A DNA stretch of 59,307 bases from Dehalococcoidales bacterium (GTDB lineage Bacteria; Chloroflexota; Dehalococcoidia; Dehalococcoidales; Fen-1064), in contig JAURWL010000252.1 of NCBI GenBank assembly GCA_030654965.1, positions 1 to 59,307 on the forward strand. The letters run 5' to 3'. Positions within the stretch are counted from its first letter, which is position 1; every line of letters begins with the position of its first letter. The notes under the pieces were generated by a model. That model did no database searches, was not told where the DNA came from, and saw only the letters and a list, made by a program, of their open reading frames with translations. Shown here in pieces: positions 35,442 to 44,912 of this stretch. The translations under genes and the position numbers were made by a program.

Positions 35442-36368
35442 TCACATAGGGCTGACAGTGTCAAGCACACCAAAGACTTTCTCCGGTCGCCAGAGCCCTC
35501 TTGCATGATCGAACCGTAGAACTGCCAGCAGATTGCCACACTGATTATAGGCACGGCATAAGTCACCTGATGAAAACTCCTCTAATAGTACAGCATTCCC
35601 ATTGCAGATGGCACGTTCGTTTTCTTCCCCGATAACCACCGCCGGTAAACGAGTAAGGACACTATCCATCGGGTAGAGCAAATCTTGCCAAAAACCGACC
35701 CGGAAGGCTTCCTCCAGTCCGTCGAGCGTTACTGAGTCGGTAATATCGAAGATACCGCAGCGGAGCCGCACCAGATTCTTCAAATAAGCCCCACAACCAA
35801 GCGTCTGCCCCAGGTCATTAGCAAGGGAACGAATGTAGGTGCCCTTACCGCAGTCAATTTCCACCGTGACCACAGGCGGTTGCCAGTCTATTACTTCAAT
35901 GCGATCAATCCGCGCCAATCGCTTTTTGGGGACAACGGCAATACCTGCCCGCGCCAGTGCGTAGCTGGGTTTACCATGGTATTTCACAGCGCTGTACGCC
36001 GGTGGTATCTGCGTTATCTCGCCGAGAAATGTGCTGAGTGCCGTTTCTACCTGGTTCCTGTTTATACCGGACGCATCCGCCTTCTGCGTCACTTTTCCTT
36101 CGGCATCGTAGGTGTCTGTGGTAATGCCAAGCTCAATCTCCGCCCGGTAGGTCTTGGTAGTATCCATCATATACTCGACAAGCCGTGTCGCCTGCCCGAT
36201 GCATACCGGCAAAACACCGGTTGCCAGGGGGTCAAGCGTGCCCGCATGACCGACCCGTTTTTCACCTGTCAGCCGCCGCACCAGAGCAACCACACTGAAT
36301 GATGTCTTCCCTCGCGGTTTATTGACATTCAGAATGCCGTCCGTTCCCGGGTAGCGACAGCAAGTCAC
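35442..36368 (-). CDS. truB: tRNA pseudouridine(55) synthase TruB
   Basis: Makes pseudouridine 55 in the tRNA T-loop. The 308-residue protein has the catalytic Asp motif G-T-L-D-P-L-A-T-G-V-L, the N-terminal G-I-L-N-V-N-K-P-R-G-K-T-S motif, Y-R-A-E-I-E-L-G-I-T-T-D-T-Y-D and G-T-Y-I-R-S-L-A-N-D-L-G. It ends the nusA-ylxR-infB-rbfA-truB operon and overlaps rbfA by 4 bp. No rpsO follows; rpsO is with pnp at 25 kb. Confidence 0.96.
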   Translation of the reverse strand: MTCCRYPGTDGILNVNKPRGKTSFSVVALVRRLTGEKRVGHAGTLDPLATGVLPVCIGQATRLVEYMMDTTKTYRAEIELGITTDTYDAEGKVTQKADASGINRNQVETALSTFLGEITQIPPAYSAVKYHGKPSYALARAGIAVVPKKRLARIDRIEVIDWQPPVVTVEIDCGKGTYIRSLANDLGQTLGCGAYLKNLVRLRCGIFDITDSVTLDGLEEAFRVGFWQDLLYPMDSVLTRLPAVVIGEENERAICNGNAVLLEEFSSGDLCRAYNQCGNLLAVLRFDHARGLWRPEKVFGVLDTVSPM

Positions 36369-36724
36369 GGTTTAGCCTTCTCCTCTTCGCTGATGCGGTC
36401 GATGAGCCGCAGGACATGGTCAGCTTTCTCAATGGTCTCATCCAGACGGAAGCTGAGTTCCGGAATACGTCTGGCTTGCATACGGTTACCGAGTTCGTGC
36501 CGGATAAATCCCGCTGCAGAAGCGAGCGCCTGCAGCGTCTCTTTCTTTTCAGTCTCAGTGCCCAGACGGCTAACATAAACCTTCGCAAACTTAAGGTCGG
36601 AAGAGATTTCAACTGCGGTTACAGAAACAAAAGTGCCAAGTCGGGGGTCTTTGACTTGGCGCTGGATTAAATCACTGATTTCCTGGCGCAAGAGACTGTT
36701 TAGCCGCTCAATCCGGTAGGTCAT
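36365..36724 (-). CDS. rbfA: Ribosome-binding factor A
   Basis: A 119-residue KH-fold factor for late 30S maturation. Family features: an N-terminal R-I-E-R-L-N-S-L-L-R-Q-E-I-S-D-L-I, D-P-R-L-G, A-K-V-Y-V-S and R-I-P-E-L-S-F-R-L-D-E-T. Located between infB and truB, overlapping truB by 4 bp. Confidence 0.95.
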   Translation of the reverse strand: MTYRIERLNSLLRQEISDLIQRQVKDPRLGTFVSVTAVEISSDLKFAKVYVSRLGTETEKKETLQALASAAGFIRHELGNRMQARRIPELSFRLDETIEKADHVLRLIDRISEEEKAKP

Positions 36725-36735
36725 GTCACATCTCC

Positions 36736-38574
36736 TCAGCCAGATTTCTCAATATGGAAGAATTCCAATGTATCCCCAACCTGAAAATCATTGAACCCCT
36801 GTACGCCCACGCCACACTCGTAGCCAGTGGCAACTTCACGGACATCTTGCTTGAAACGGCGCAGACTGGTAACTACCGACTCGTAAATTTTCTGTGCGCC
36901 ACGCATCACACGTACCGAACCGCCACGCATCACTTTGCCTTCAGTCACATAGATACCTGCCGCTTTCTCCTTCTTACCAGCAGGGAACACTGCCCGTACC
37001 TCAGCGTGCCCATCAATAACCTCAACCTCAGTCGGCTCAAGCATACCCTTGAGAGCTTTGTCCACGTCTTCAATTAGGTTGTAGATAATATCATAGAGGC
37101 GGATGCTGATACCTTCACGCTCCGCCAGCCTTTTCGCGCCGGTCTCCACACCGGTGTTAAAGCCGACAATGACGCCTTTGGAGGCAAGGGCAAGCAGGAC
37201 GTCGCTCTCCGTTACATTCCCGGGACCGCTGTGAATAATACTCACTTTTACTTCATCATTGGATAGTTTTTCCAGAGAGTTACGGATAGGCTCACCACTA
37301 CCTTGCACATCCGTCTTCAAAATAATGCCAAGCTCTTTGACTTTGCCAGCGCTTAATTGCTCATAGAGATTACTGAGACTGACCGCTTTCTGGGCGGTGA
37401 TTTCTTTTGCCACCGACTGGCGCCGCTTTTCAATAACCGCCTGAGCCGTCTTCTCATCGGCAACCTCCAGCATCACATCGCCTACTTGAGGGACAATATC
37501 CAGTCCAAGAACTTCTACCGGAGTGGATGGCGTGGCACGCTTGACCCGCTTGCCCGCGTCATTAAACATTGCCTTGACTTTACCCCACATCTCCCCCACC
37601 ACCACTACATCACCCTCTTTTAATGTGCCGGAACTGATGAGGACGGTAAAGAGAGCGCCGCGGGTCCTATCCATCTCAGCTTCAATCACAGTACCTTCAG
37701 CTGGACGCGAGGGGTCTGCTTTTAATTCCTCCATCTCTGCCATCAGCATGATATTTTCCAGCAGTTGAGGAATTCCACGCTTTTCTTTAGCCGAGACCGG
37801 CACAGCGATAACTTCACCACCCCACTCCTCCACCACCAGACCAGCCTCGGCGAGCTGTTGTTTCACACGGTCGGGGTTGGCTCCCGGTTTATCAATTTTA
37901 TTGATGGCGACGATAATCGGTACACCAGCCGCGCGGGCGTGGTCGATTGCCTCCAGCGTTTGGGGCATCACGCCGTCGTCGGCGGCTATCACAAGTATGG
38001 TAATATCAGTGACCTGCGCCCCGCGGGCACGCATCGCGGTAAAGGCTTCGTGACCCGGTGTATCCAGGAATGTCACTTTCTGCCCATTGACATCGACCTG
38101 ATAAGCACCGATATGCTGGGTAATACCGCCCGCTTCCTTATCAACCACATTGGTCTGGCGGATGGCATCGAGCAGTTTTGTCTTGCCATGGTCAACGTGC
38201 CCCATGATAGTGACTACCGGAGGGCGAAGTTGCAGACCGGCGGCTTGCTCGCCCTGAGCGAGTTTTTGCTGTTTCTTGAGCTCGGCAGTGCGACCGGCTT
38301 TTGCGGCAGGACGGTGTTTTAACTTGGCTTCAACACCAAACCCAGCCGCCACAGCGGAGGCTGTCTTAAAATCAATGGCCTGGTTAATATTCGCCATCAC
38401 ACCGGCGCGCATCAGTTGTTTGATGGCATCAACCGGTGTAACATCAAGCATCTCAGCGAGCTGACGAACCGCAATAGTGGGCGGGATTTCTACCTGGCGC
38501 GGCTTTTGCGCCGAAGCGCCACCAGCTTTTTCCGTAGTTATCTTGACAGTCTCATCTCTTTCTGAGCTGGACAC
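36736..38574 (-). CDS. infB: Translation initiation factor IF-2
   Basis: GTPase that places initiator tRNA on the 30S subunit. It is a short form of 612 residues. A brief N-terminal region leads to an IF2N domain (~30-80), then the G domain with [16 protein letters not shown] and N-K-I-D, and domains II-IV. The long variable N-terminus of many IF-2 proteins is missing, but all conserved domains are present. Located 14 bp downstream of ylxR and 11 bp upstream of rbfA. Confidence 0.97.
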   Translation of the reverse strand: MSSSERDETVKITTEKAGGASAQKPRQVEIPPTIAVRQLAEMLDVTPVDAIKQLMRAGVMANINQAIDFKTASAVAAGFGVEAKLKHRPAAKAGRTAELKKQQKLAQGEQAAGLQLRPPVVTIMGHVDHGKTKLLDAIRQTNVVDKEAGGITQHIGAYQVDVNGQKVTFLDTPGHEAFTAMRARGAQVTDITILVIAADDGVMPQTLEAIDHARAAGVPIIVAINKIDKPGANPDRVKQQLAEAGLVVEEWGGEVIAVPVSAKEKRGIPQLLENIMLMAEMEELKADPSRPAEGTVIEAEMDRTRGALFTVLISSGTLKEGDVVVVGEMWGKVKAMFNDAGKRVKRATPSTPVEVLGLDIVPQVGDVMLEVADEKTAQAVIEKRRQSVAKEITAQKAVSLSNLYEQLSAGKVKELGIILKTDVQGSGEPIRNSLEKLSNDEVKVSIIHSGPGNVTESDVLLALASKGVIVGFNTGVETGAKRLAEREGISIRLYDIIYNLIEDVDKALKGMLEPTEVEVIDGHAEVRAVFPAGKKEKAAGIYVTEGKVMRGGSVRVMRGAQKIYESVVTSLRRFKQDVREVATGYECGVGVQGFNDFQVGDTLEFFHIEKSG

Positions 38575-38588
38575 CGGATGACTCCCTC

Positions 38589-38873
38589 TTATAGCTTCCC
38601 TTTATAATCTTCCAACCTCTGTCGGTCTTCCTGTCTAAATGTGGTTCGCAGGACGTATTCCAATCGATTGCCCTTCAATCCTTCGTCCCAGCATCGCTTC
38701 GCTCTACATAAATAGGCGCCACGTCCTGCCTGTTTTCCTGTTTCGTCTACTACTACTCCCGCATTCGTTGTCTTTACAATACGAACCAGTTCCCGTTTTG
38801 GTTTCACCTGCCGGCAGGCAATACAAGTGCGCTCAGGTGTATGCCTGATGACGGCATCAGAACTCGACTTCAT
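38589..38873 (-). CDS. ylxR: YlxR family RNA-binding protein (DUF448)
   Basis: A ~94-residue YlxR protein: [19 protein letters not shown], then G-R-G-A-Y-L-C. It sits in its usual place between nusA and infB and overlaps the nusA 3' end. The start is ambiguous: ATG 38873 is given, but TTG 38879, better spaced from AGGAAG, or TTG 38885 would also work. The family is reported to bind RNA and influence transcription or RNase P. Confidence 0.92.
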   Translation of the reverse strand: MKSSSDAVIRHTPERTCIACRQVKPKRELVRIVKTTNAGVVVDETGKQAGRGAYLCRAKRCWDEGLKGNRLEYVLRTTFRQEDRQRLEDYKGKL

Positions 38874-40278
38874 CCTCAATGGCAACTTCCTGACGGCGTC
38901 CTTTTCTCACGCGCGGAGTTTCCTCTTCGCGTTCTTTGCTTGGCGCCGCCTTCTTCTTCTTTTTACCTTTGCCTTCCCCTCGGGAAGGTGCCCCGCGAAT
39001 ATCTTCAGCAAACCTTAACTCACCCTTAGATGGGGCGGGTGCTTCAAAGCTAACAGGTTTCGCTTCGGAGACCTCTTCTTCGACGACTCCCTCGGTTACT
39101 TCTTCTGTTGCGGGGATTTCCCCGGTTACCTCTTCAAGCTTGGCTTCCTGTTTAGTGGCAGCTACTGCTACGGGTTCCGGCGAAATTTCTTCTCTAACCT
39201 CTTCCTTTGCCTCAACAACAGGTTTGGTAGACTCCCTCTCCGCTTCCCAGGCCGAAGCCATCTTAATATCAATCTTCCAGCCGGTGAGCTTGGCGGCGAG
39301 GCGAGCATTCTGCCCCTCTTTGCCGATTGCTAGAGAAAGTTGCCTGTCTGGAACAATTACAGTTGCCACACCCTCAGCTTTTTTCAGTTCGACGGCGACA
39401 ATTTGCGCCGGACTGAGAGCACTGGCGACGAATGTCGCCGCGTCTGCATTCCACTGGACAACGTCAATTTTTTCACCACTTAGTTCGCTGACGATGTTCT
39501 GTATACGGATACCACGCAAACCGACGCAACAGCCCACCGGGTCGATGCCCGCTTGACGAGCAGTAACAGCGACTTTACTTCGGTAACCGGCTTCACGCGC
39601 TACGGATTTTATCTCAACTGTGCCGTTTGAGACCTCAGGGACTTCCAGTTCAAACAGCCGTTTCACAAGTTCGGGATGAGAACGAGAGACGATAACCTTA
39701 GGTCCTTTAACAGTCTTTGCAACCTCTACCATGAAAACTTTGAGTCGCTGTCCTATACGATACCGTTCATTAGACATCTGTTCATTGGAGGGCAGTACCG
39801 CCTGCGCCCTACCAAGGTCTATCAGCACCTGACGGGGCTCAATACGTTGAACCACGCCACTGACGATATCGCCGGCTTTCCCGGCATACTCCTCAAAAAT
39901 GGCGCTGTGCTCAGCTTCGTGCAGACGCTGGAGAATAACCTGTTTGGCAGTTTGCGCGGCAATACGACCGGCATTCTGAGGGGTGGATTCTACCATAATG
40001 GCATCCCCAAGCTGGGCATCCGATTTCAGACGTTTGGCTTCGGCGAGAGAAAGTTCTTTACGGGAATCATCCACACGCTCAACCACCGTTTTCTCCGCCC
40101 AGACCTCCACCCTGCCTGTGGTGCGGTTAATCTTAACGGCGATGTTTTGATTGGGCGCAAAACTATCTTTCCGATACGCTGAAACCAGCGCCGATTCCAC
40201 CGCTGTGATAACTACCTCTTTCGGCAGCTTCTTCTCTGCTGAAAGCTGTGTAATAGCGAGCAGAAACTCGCTCTTCAT
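38857..40278 (-). CDS. nusA: Transcription termination/antitermination protein NusA
   Basis: A 473-residue RNA polymerase-binding factor. The N-terminal domain starts [12 protein letters not shown]; an S1 domain (~135-200) and two KH domains follow ([14 protein letters not shown] and [12 protein letters not shown]). After ~345 comes a ~130-residue low-complexity tail, first Glu-rich and then Lys/Arg-rich, in place of the AR repeats of some NusA proteins. rimP, usually upstream, is absent. The leader carries a promoter and a terminator-like hairpin. Confidence 0.96.
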   Translation of the reverse strand: MKSEFLLAITQLSAEKKLPKEVVITAVESALVSAYRKDSFAPNQNIAVKINRTTGRVEVWAEKTVVERVDDSRKELSLAEAKRLKSDAQLGDAIMVESTPQNAGRIAAQTAKQVILQRLHEAEHSAIFEEYAGKAGDIVSGVVQRIEPRQVLIDLGRAQAVLPSNEQMSNERYRIGQRLKVFMVEVAKTVKGPKVIVSRSHPELVKRLFELEVPEVSNGTVEIKSVAREAGYRSKVAVTARQAGIDPVGCCVGLRGIRIQNIVSELSGEKIDVVQWNADAATFVASALSPAQIVAVELKKAEGVATVIVPDRQLSLAIGKEGQNARLAAKLTGWKIDIKMASAWEAERESTKPVVEAKEEVREEISPEPVAVAATKQEAKLEEVTGEIPATEEVTEGVVEEEVSEAKPVSFEAPAPSKGELRFAEDIRGAPSRGEGKGKKKKKAAPSKEREEETPRVRKGRRQEVAIEDEVEF

Positions 40279-40313
40279 TGCAGGCTACGCCTCCGTTTAA
40301 AAAATTTCTCCTT

Positions 40314-40345
40314 CAAGAAAAAAAGTGGGGATTTCACCCACTTTT
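40314..40345 (-). terminator. Terminator-like hairpin in the nusA leader (candidate attenuator)
   Basis: On the minus strand AAAAGTGGG (complement of 40337-40345) pairs with CCCACTTTT (complement of 40321-40329) around a 7-nt loop, and the run continues into T's. It lies between the predicted promoter and the nusA start, so it would act within the operon's own leader. Confidence 0.65.
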
Positions 40346-40356
40346 CAACCACCAGC

Positions 40357-40385
40357 AGTATACCACACCTTTTTTCAAGATGCAA
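40357..40385 (-). promoter_or_regulatory. Sigma-70-type promoter of the nusA-infB operon
   Basis: TTGCAT (complement of 40380-40385), a 17-bp spacer and TATACT (complement of 40357-40362) on the minus strand, about 80 bp before the nusA ATG. The hairpin at 40314-40345 is just downstream. Confidence 0.65.
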
Positions 40386-40469
40386 GTAAAACGGGTGAGG
40401 CTAAACCATAGCTAAAACCGCTTCAATTGTGAGACTGGGAGCATAGCAAAAACAACCGTAGTGTTGCGA

Positions 40470-40628
40470 CTACTGCCGTATCTGTCGCCATTTGATACCA
40501 TCCCACACCCAGAGAAGCTGTCCGCACCGGACACAGGAGAGGCGGATAGTTCCATCAGTTGTCTGCTCACGGACACGGATAAGTTTTTCACATTTTGGAC
40601 AGTGGACCTTCTTTACCGCTATTTTCAT
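40470..40628 (-). CDS. Small zinc-ribbon protein (52 residues)
   Basis: A 52-residue open frame with two CxxC pairs, C10/C13 (V-H-C-P-K-C-E-K) and C32/C35 (S-C-V-R-C-G-Q), spaced as in zinc ribbons, and a Trp-rich C-terminus. ATG 40628 is preceded by GAAGGAGG about ten bases upstream, which supports translation. It lies upstream of the nusA promoter on the same strand. I cannot name a family; relatives could be DNA/RNA-binding or assembly factors. Confidence 0.65.
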   Translation of the reverse strand: MKIAVKKVHCPKCEKLIRVREQTTDGTIRLSCVRCGQLLWVWDGIKWRQIRQ

Positions 40629-40721
40629 ACTAAAGAAATTCCTCCTTCCGCAGACGACACTATTATAACGAGAAAAGTAGTTATTATCTACTGACTTTCT
40701 TCTTAATTCCGGCCTGTGACA

Positions 40722-41270
40722 TCAGGGGTTCGCGAAGTATTCACTCCTTAACATACCATACAACTCCATATCCTCGAACTTATCCCACTTCTTTTTATCC
40801 TGCCGCAGGTGTCCCTCATGCTTCATCCCGATTTTCTGCATCACCCTGCCTGAAGCTGGATTGCGTGTCATGTGCGCGGCGTGAATGCGGTTAAGGCCTA
40901 GCACTTCAAAGCCATACTTAACCACGGCACAAGCAGCTTCCGTACAGAAGCCTTTGCCCCAATATGGCTTACCAATCCAGTAGCCGATTTTTCCATTTTC
41001 GTGTTCTTTATTGAACCTCATTCCAATACCACCAATAAAATACCCGTCTTTATGGGTAATCGCAAATTCAGGAGAGCCGGTCTCTTCGTACTTTTCCTCC
41101 CGCTGACCGATAAATTCTATGGCATCCTCCAGTGTATAAGGATAGGGAAGGTTAAAAGTTGTAGATGCAATGTCTTTGTCTTCAATCAGCTTCTGCAAAT
41201 CATCCGCATCCCAGAGCGAATGTGGGCGGAGAATCAAGCATTCTGTGTAAAGGGTAGGAAGTTCGGTCAT
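40722..41270 (-). CDS. GNAT acetyltransferase (RimJ/RimL type)
   Basis: A 182-residue protein of the RimJ/RimL subgroup: T-E-C-L-I-L-R-P-H-S-L-W-D-A-D-D near the start, G-Y-W-I-G-K-P-Y-W-G-K-G-F-C-T-E-A (acetyl-CoA pyrophosphate loop) and N-P-A-S-G-R-V-M-Q-K-I-G-M. Members acetylate N-termini or small amines; the target here is unknown. Located 12 bp downstream of ruvB on the same strand. Confidence 0.92.
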   Translation of the reverse strand: MTELPTLYTECLILRPHSLWDADDLQKLIEDKDIASTTFNLPYPYTLEDAIEFIGQREEKYEETGSPEFAITHKDGYFIGGIGMRFNKEHENGKIGYWIGKPYWGKGFCTEAACAVVKYGFEVLGLNRIHAAHMTRNPASGRVMQKIGMKHEGHLRQDKKKWDKFEDMELYGMLRSEYFANP

Positions 41271-41282
41271 AATATGACTCCG

Positions 41283-42293
41283 TTAGAACAGACCCTGCTG
41301 GTTCGTCTTGTCCTTGTTATACGTGATGCCGAGGTGTTTATAGGCAAGGCGTGTTGCCATACGCCCACGCGGCGTTCTCTCCAGGAAACCCAACTGCAAA
41401 AGATATGGTTCGTAGACATCCATAATAGTGTCGGCTTCTTCACTGATGGCGGCGGCGATGGTCTCCAGTCCCACCGGACCTCCATTGAACTTCTCAATGA
41501 TGGTATGGAGTACCTTGCGGTCAAGCTCATCCAGCCCGATGGGGTCAATTTCCAGCTTGCCGAGCGCTTCCAGCGCCACTTCCTTTGTGCCAATACCCTT
41601 CGCTTTCACCTGAGCGTAGTCGCGCACCCGCTTGAGCAACCTATTCGCCACACGAGGAGTACCACGGGCACGGCTGGCAATCTCCTCCAGCGCATCCGGA
41701 TCTACCTTAATCTGGAGAATCTGAGCGCTCCGCTTCACTATGATCTGGATGGACTCCTTATCATAGAAATCAAGGTGGTAGACTACACCGAAACGGTCGC
41801 GCAGAGGCGGACTTAAAAGGGCGTAACGTGTGGTGGCGCCAACCAATGTGAAAGGCGGTAGATTTAATCGCAGGCTGCGCGCGCCGGGTCCCTTGCCGAT
41901 GACAATATCCAGCGCAAAGTCCTCCATTGCCGGGTACAGGATTTCTTCCACAGCACGGCTCAACCGGTGGATTTCATCTATGAAGAGCACATTATGCTTC
42001 TTCAGATTGGTGAGAATAGCGGCGAGGTCACCGGTACGTTCTATTGCCGGTCCGGAGGTCACTCTGGTTTCCACGCCCAGTTCGGCGGCGATGATATGCG
42101 CCAGCGTGGTCTTGCCTAATCCTGGCGGACCATAGAGCAAGACGTGGTCGAGCGCCTCACCGCGTTTTTTCGCCGCGTCAATAGCGATGAGCAGGTTCTC
42201 TTTTACTTTGTTCTGCCCGATGAATTCCGTCATCCGCCGCGGACGGAGATTGGTATCCATCGGACTGTCTTCAACGGTGGGTTTTCCGGACAC
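41283..42293 (-). CDS. ruvB: Holliday junction branch migration helicase RuvB
   Basis: A 336-residue AAA+ motor of the RuvAB complex: [11 protein letters not shown], Walker [10 protein letters not shown], Walker [10 protein letters not shown], sensor and Arg-finger region (G-A-T-T-R), and the C-terminal winged helix ([11 protein letters not shown]). The start is the GTG at 42293 or ATG at 42260; neither has a strong ribosome site. ruvA and ruvC are not adjacent. Confidence 0.96.
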   Translation of the reverse strand: MSGKPTVEDSPMDTNLRPRRMTEFIGQNKVKENLLIAIDAAKKRGEALDHVLLYGPPGLGKTTLAHIIAAELGVETRVTSGPAIERTGDLAAILTNLKKHNVLFIDEIHRLSRAVEEILYPAMEDFALDIVIGKGPGARSLRLNLPPFTLVGATTRYALLSPPLRDRFGVVYHLDFYDKESIQIIVKRSAQILQIKVDPDALEEIASRARGTPRVANRLLKRVRDYAQVKAKGIGTKEVALEALGKLEIDPIGLDELDRKVLHTIIEKFNGGPVGLETIAAAISEEADTIMDVYEPYLLQLGFLERTPRGRMATRLAYKHLGITYNKDKTNQQGLF

Positions 42294-42330
42294 TATGCGT
42301 GCGATGAGCTTACTCCTGACTACCCCTAGT

Positions 42331-42479
42331 TTGTCATTGCGAGTGCAGGCGAAGCCTTGTCCCGTTCACGGTGAACCCGTACTTGATACGGGAAATCTCA
42401 GGGAGGCAGGGGAAACAGCCACCCCACCCTGAGTTCGCCACGTCGTCCCGACTTCGTCGTGGACTCTTCGCGATGACGA
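42331..42479. repeat. Miniature inverted-repeat element, ~150 bp, 'GTCATTGCGAG' type
   Basis: Ends are imperfect inverted repeats: GTCATTGCGAG at 42333-42343 against CTTCGCGATGAC at 42466-42477. Nested palindromes lie inside: GTTCAC/GTGAAC, CCCGTA/TACGGG, CTCAGGG/CCCTGAG and CCACG/CGTGG. No open frame. It lies between the divergent ruvB and M20 peptidase genes. Confidence 0.75.
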
Positions 42480-42554
42480 TAAGGTACAATTCTTGGCGGT
42501 ATTATACCACAAGAGCGAGGAGCGATGAAGAACTCCGCTGTTTTCGGGTTATGC

Positions 42555-42560
42555 TATAAT
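42555..42560 (+). promoter_or_regulatory. Putative -10 box of the M20 amidohydrolase gene
   Basis: TATAAT lies 58 bp before the preferred ATG at 42618. It falls inside the longer open frame that starts at 42525, which argues against that upstream start. Confidence 0.5.
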
Positions 42561-42617
42561 AAAGTCGATTGTTTTGCTGATATTTTCAATGTATCGATAA
42601 CCCACCAGTTATTTGAA

Positions 42618-43802
42618 ATGAGAGTTCGTATTGCCATAGAAAAGGTAAAAGAAGCCGCCGCCAGGCGTGTGGATACGGAACGTCTGCAGCTTCAAAAGAT
42701 CGCCCTGAAAATCCACGCCAATCCTGAAATCGGCTTACAGGAAGTTAAAGCCAGCGGCTGGCTGACCGCTTACCTTGAGAAGAAGGGGTTTACTGTAGAG
42801 CGGGGTATCTGTGACATGCCCACTGCTTTCAGAGCCAGCTATGGTAAAGGGAAACCCCGCATCGCCGTCCTGGCGGAATATGACGCCCTGCCGGGCGCGG
42901 GTCATGCCTGCGGACACAACCTCATCTGCACTATCGCCCTCGGCGCCGCCGTTGCTTCCAAACAGACAGTGGATACGTATGGCGGCACCATACTTGCTAT
43001 CGGCACTCCCGCAGAGGAGATTCAGGGCGGTAAGATTACAATGGCGAAAAAGGGCGCTTTTAACGACCTCGACACGGCACTTATCGTCCACCCTGAAACT
43101 TTCGACCTCGCCACCAGTAATGCACTCGCCTGCCAGAACCTGTATATTGAGTTCTTCGGTAAGGCAACTCACGCTTCAGCCGGACCCGAGCGAGGCATTA
43201 ACGCTCTGGATGCGATGATTCTCTCCTTCAACGCTATCGGCGCTCTGCGACAGCACATCAGGAGTACGGCGCGTATTCATGGTATCATTACCGATGGCGG
43301 CAAAGCGGCAAACGTGGTACCCGACCACAGCGCGGCGGAGTTTATCGTCCGCGCCGCCGATGATACCTATCTTGACGTACTGGAACAGAAAGTCTTAAAC
43401 TGCTTCATTGGCGCGGCACAGGCAACCGGCGCCCGTCTGGAATACCGATGGGATGAGCAACGCTATGCCGCCATGCGGAGCAATATGACACTGGCACAGC
43501 TTTATGCGGATAATATGAAAAGCGTGGGACGGAAGGTACCCATCCCCAACCCGGGTGCAGGCGCCGGCAGTACGGATATGGGTAATGTGAGCCAGATTGC
43601 CCCGGCTATTCACCCGATGGTTGCCATCGCCCCACGCACTATATCCATCCATTCCCCGGAATTTGCCCAGGCAGCCGCTTCAGACGCGGGAATTCAGGGG
43701 ATGGTAGATGCCGCTAAAGCGGTGGCTGGGATGATTGTCGACCTGCTTGCCAGCCCGGACACATTGCATAAGGTCAAGGAGGAATTCAGCCGGACTTCCT
43801 GA
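42618..43802 (+). CDS. M20 family metallo-amidohydrolase (AbgB/amidohydrolase type)
   Basis: A 394-residue M20D-type amidohydrolase. Signature segments: H-A-N-P-E-I-G-L-Q-E, A-E-Y-D-A-L-P-G-A-G-H-A-C-G-H-N (metal ligands), G-T-P-A-E-E, the dimerisation-domain His in G-K-A-T-H-A-S-A and a C-terminal G-A-G-S-T-D-M-G-N-V-S. Relatives cleave p-aminobenzoyl-glutamate or N-acyl amino acids; the substrate here is unknown. Transcribed alone, divergently from ruvB. Confidence 0.92.
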   Translation: MRVRIAIEKVKEAAARRVDTERLQLQKIALKIHANPEIGLQEVKASGWLTAYLEKKGFTVERGICDMPTAFRASYGKGKPRIAVLAEYDALPGAGHACGHNLICTIALGAAVASKQTVDTYGGTILAIGTPAEEIQGGKITMAKKGAFNDLDTALIVHPETFDLATSNALACQNLYIEFFGKATHASAGPERGINALDAMILSFNAIGALRQHIRSTARIHGIITDGGKAANVVPDHSAAEFIVRAADDTYLDVLEQKVLNCFIGAAQATGARLEYRWDEQRYAAMRSNMTLAQLYADNMKSVGRKVPIPNPGAGAGSTDMGNVSQIAPAIHPMVAIAPRTISIHSPEFAQAAASDAGIQGMVDAAKAVAGMIVDLLASPDTLHKVKEEFSRTS

Positions 43803-43883
43803 CTCGTTGAGGGTCTGGCTTCGTTGTTACCTTACCTAAGCAATATTTTATTAACAAGAAAACTGTGACTGCCAGGAGTTGAC

Positions 43884-44912
43884 ATGATTATTGCCGTTGA
43901 TGCTATGGGAGGGGAATATGCCCCCCATGAGATTGTGAAAGGCGCGCTGAAAGCCGCTGAAGAATACAAAATCGCTATTGCCCTCGTTGGCAAAAAGGAT
44001 ATTCTGCACATCTTGACCGCCAAAAACAAGCGTAAACTGGATATCACCATCGTTGAAGCCCCTGAGGTTATCGACGATGACGAATCCCCAATTGAAGCCG
44101 TGGCCAATAAACCGAATTCGTCTATCGCTGTTGGCATCCAGCTCCTTAAAGAAGGCAAAGCACAGGCGTTTGTTTCAGCAGGCAGTACCGGCGCCGTTTT
44201 TTTCTGCGCCTTTATGACACTGGGAAGAGTAGAAGGGATTGACCGCCCTGCCATCGGGTCTATCATCAACATTAACGTGACCAATCCTTTTCTCCTCATC
44301 GACTGCGGAGCAAACCCAAATTGTAAGCCCAAACACCTCTTGCAGTTCGCCCAGATGGGTAGCATCTATGCGCGGGAAATTTTCCAGATTCCCTCCCCGC
44401 GCGTTGCCCTGCTTAATAATGGCGAGGAGGAGAAAAAGGGCAACCAGCTTGCTAACGACACATATCCAGTCCTCAAAGCATCCGGGTTGAATTTTGTGGG
44501 TAACATCGAAGGGCAATTCCTCTCGCAGAATAAAGCAGATGTCGTCGTCACGGATGGCTTCACCGGCAACATCGTGCTGAAAACACTGGAAGGAATGGGA
44601 GACACTTTCCTGAATCTCCGTAACGTAGGGCAAATGCTCAGTCGTGCCTCACACGGGGAATCACGCGCCATGCTCTTTGATACCAGCGTGGGTTCACTCC
44701 TGAAACGCATCGACTATCGAGAAGCGGGTGGCTCATGCTTACTGGGGCTTAATGGAAATGTCATTATCGCTCACGGTCGAAGCCGGGCGAGAGCCATTAA
44801 AAACGCCATTGGTGTCGCCAAGCGAAGTGTTGACCGTAAGGTCACGGAGATGATTCAACAGGAAGATTTCTCCGAACCAGTGGTCCCAGCGACAGAGGAA
44901 GAAGAGACGTAA
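43884..44912 (+). CDS. plsX: Phosphate acyltransferase PlsX
   Basis: A 342-residue enzyme making acyl phosphate from acyl-ACP for phospholipid synthesis. Family segments: I-A-V-D-A-M-G-G-E-Y-A-P, S-A-G-S-T-G-A-V, L-L-N-N-G-E-E-E-K-K-G-N and V-V-T-D-G-F-T-G-N-I-V-L-K. plsY, fabH or fabD, its usual partners, are absent here. Instead the next gene starts at the very next base, followed by trxB. Confidence 0.95.
   Translation: MIIAVDAMGGEYAPHEIVKGALKAAEEYKIAIALVGKKDILHILTAKNKRKLDITIVEAPEVIDDDESPIEAVANKPNSSIAVGIQLLKEGKAQAFVSAGSTGAVFFCAFMTLGRVEGIDRPAIGSIININVTNPFLLIDCGANPNCKPKHLLQFAQMGSIYAREIFQIPSPRVALLNNGEEEKKGNQLANDTYPVLKASGLNFVGNIEGQFLSQNKADVVVTDGFTGNIVLKTLEGMGDTFLNLRNVGQMLSRASHGESRAMLFDTSVGSLLKRIDYREAGGSCLLGLNGNVIIAHGRSRARAIKNAIGVAKRSVDRKVTEMIQQEDFSEPVVPATEEEET

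Noticed and set aside
41001-41816. 271-codon plus-strand frame opposite the GNAT gene and ruvB
   Set aside because: Antisense to two confidently identified genes.
42525-42617. N-terminal extension of the M20 amidohydrolase
   Set aside because: It includes the TATAAT box and has no family similarity; the conserved part begins after ATG 42618.
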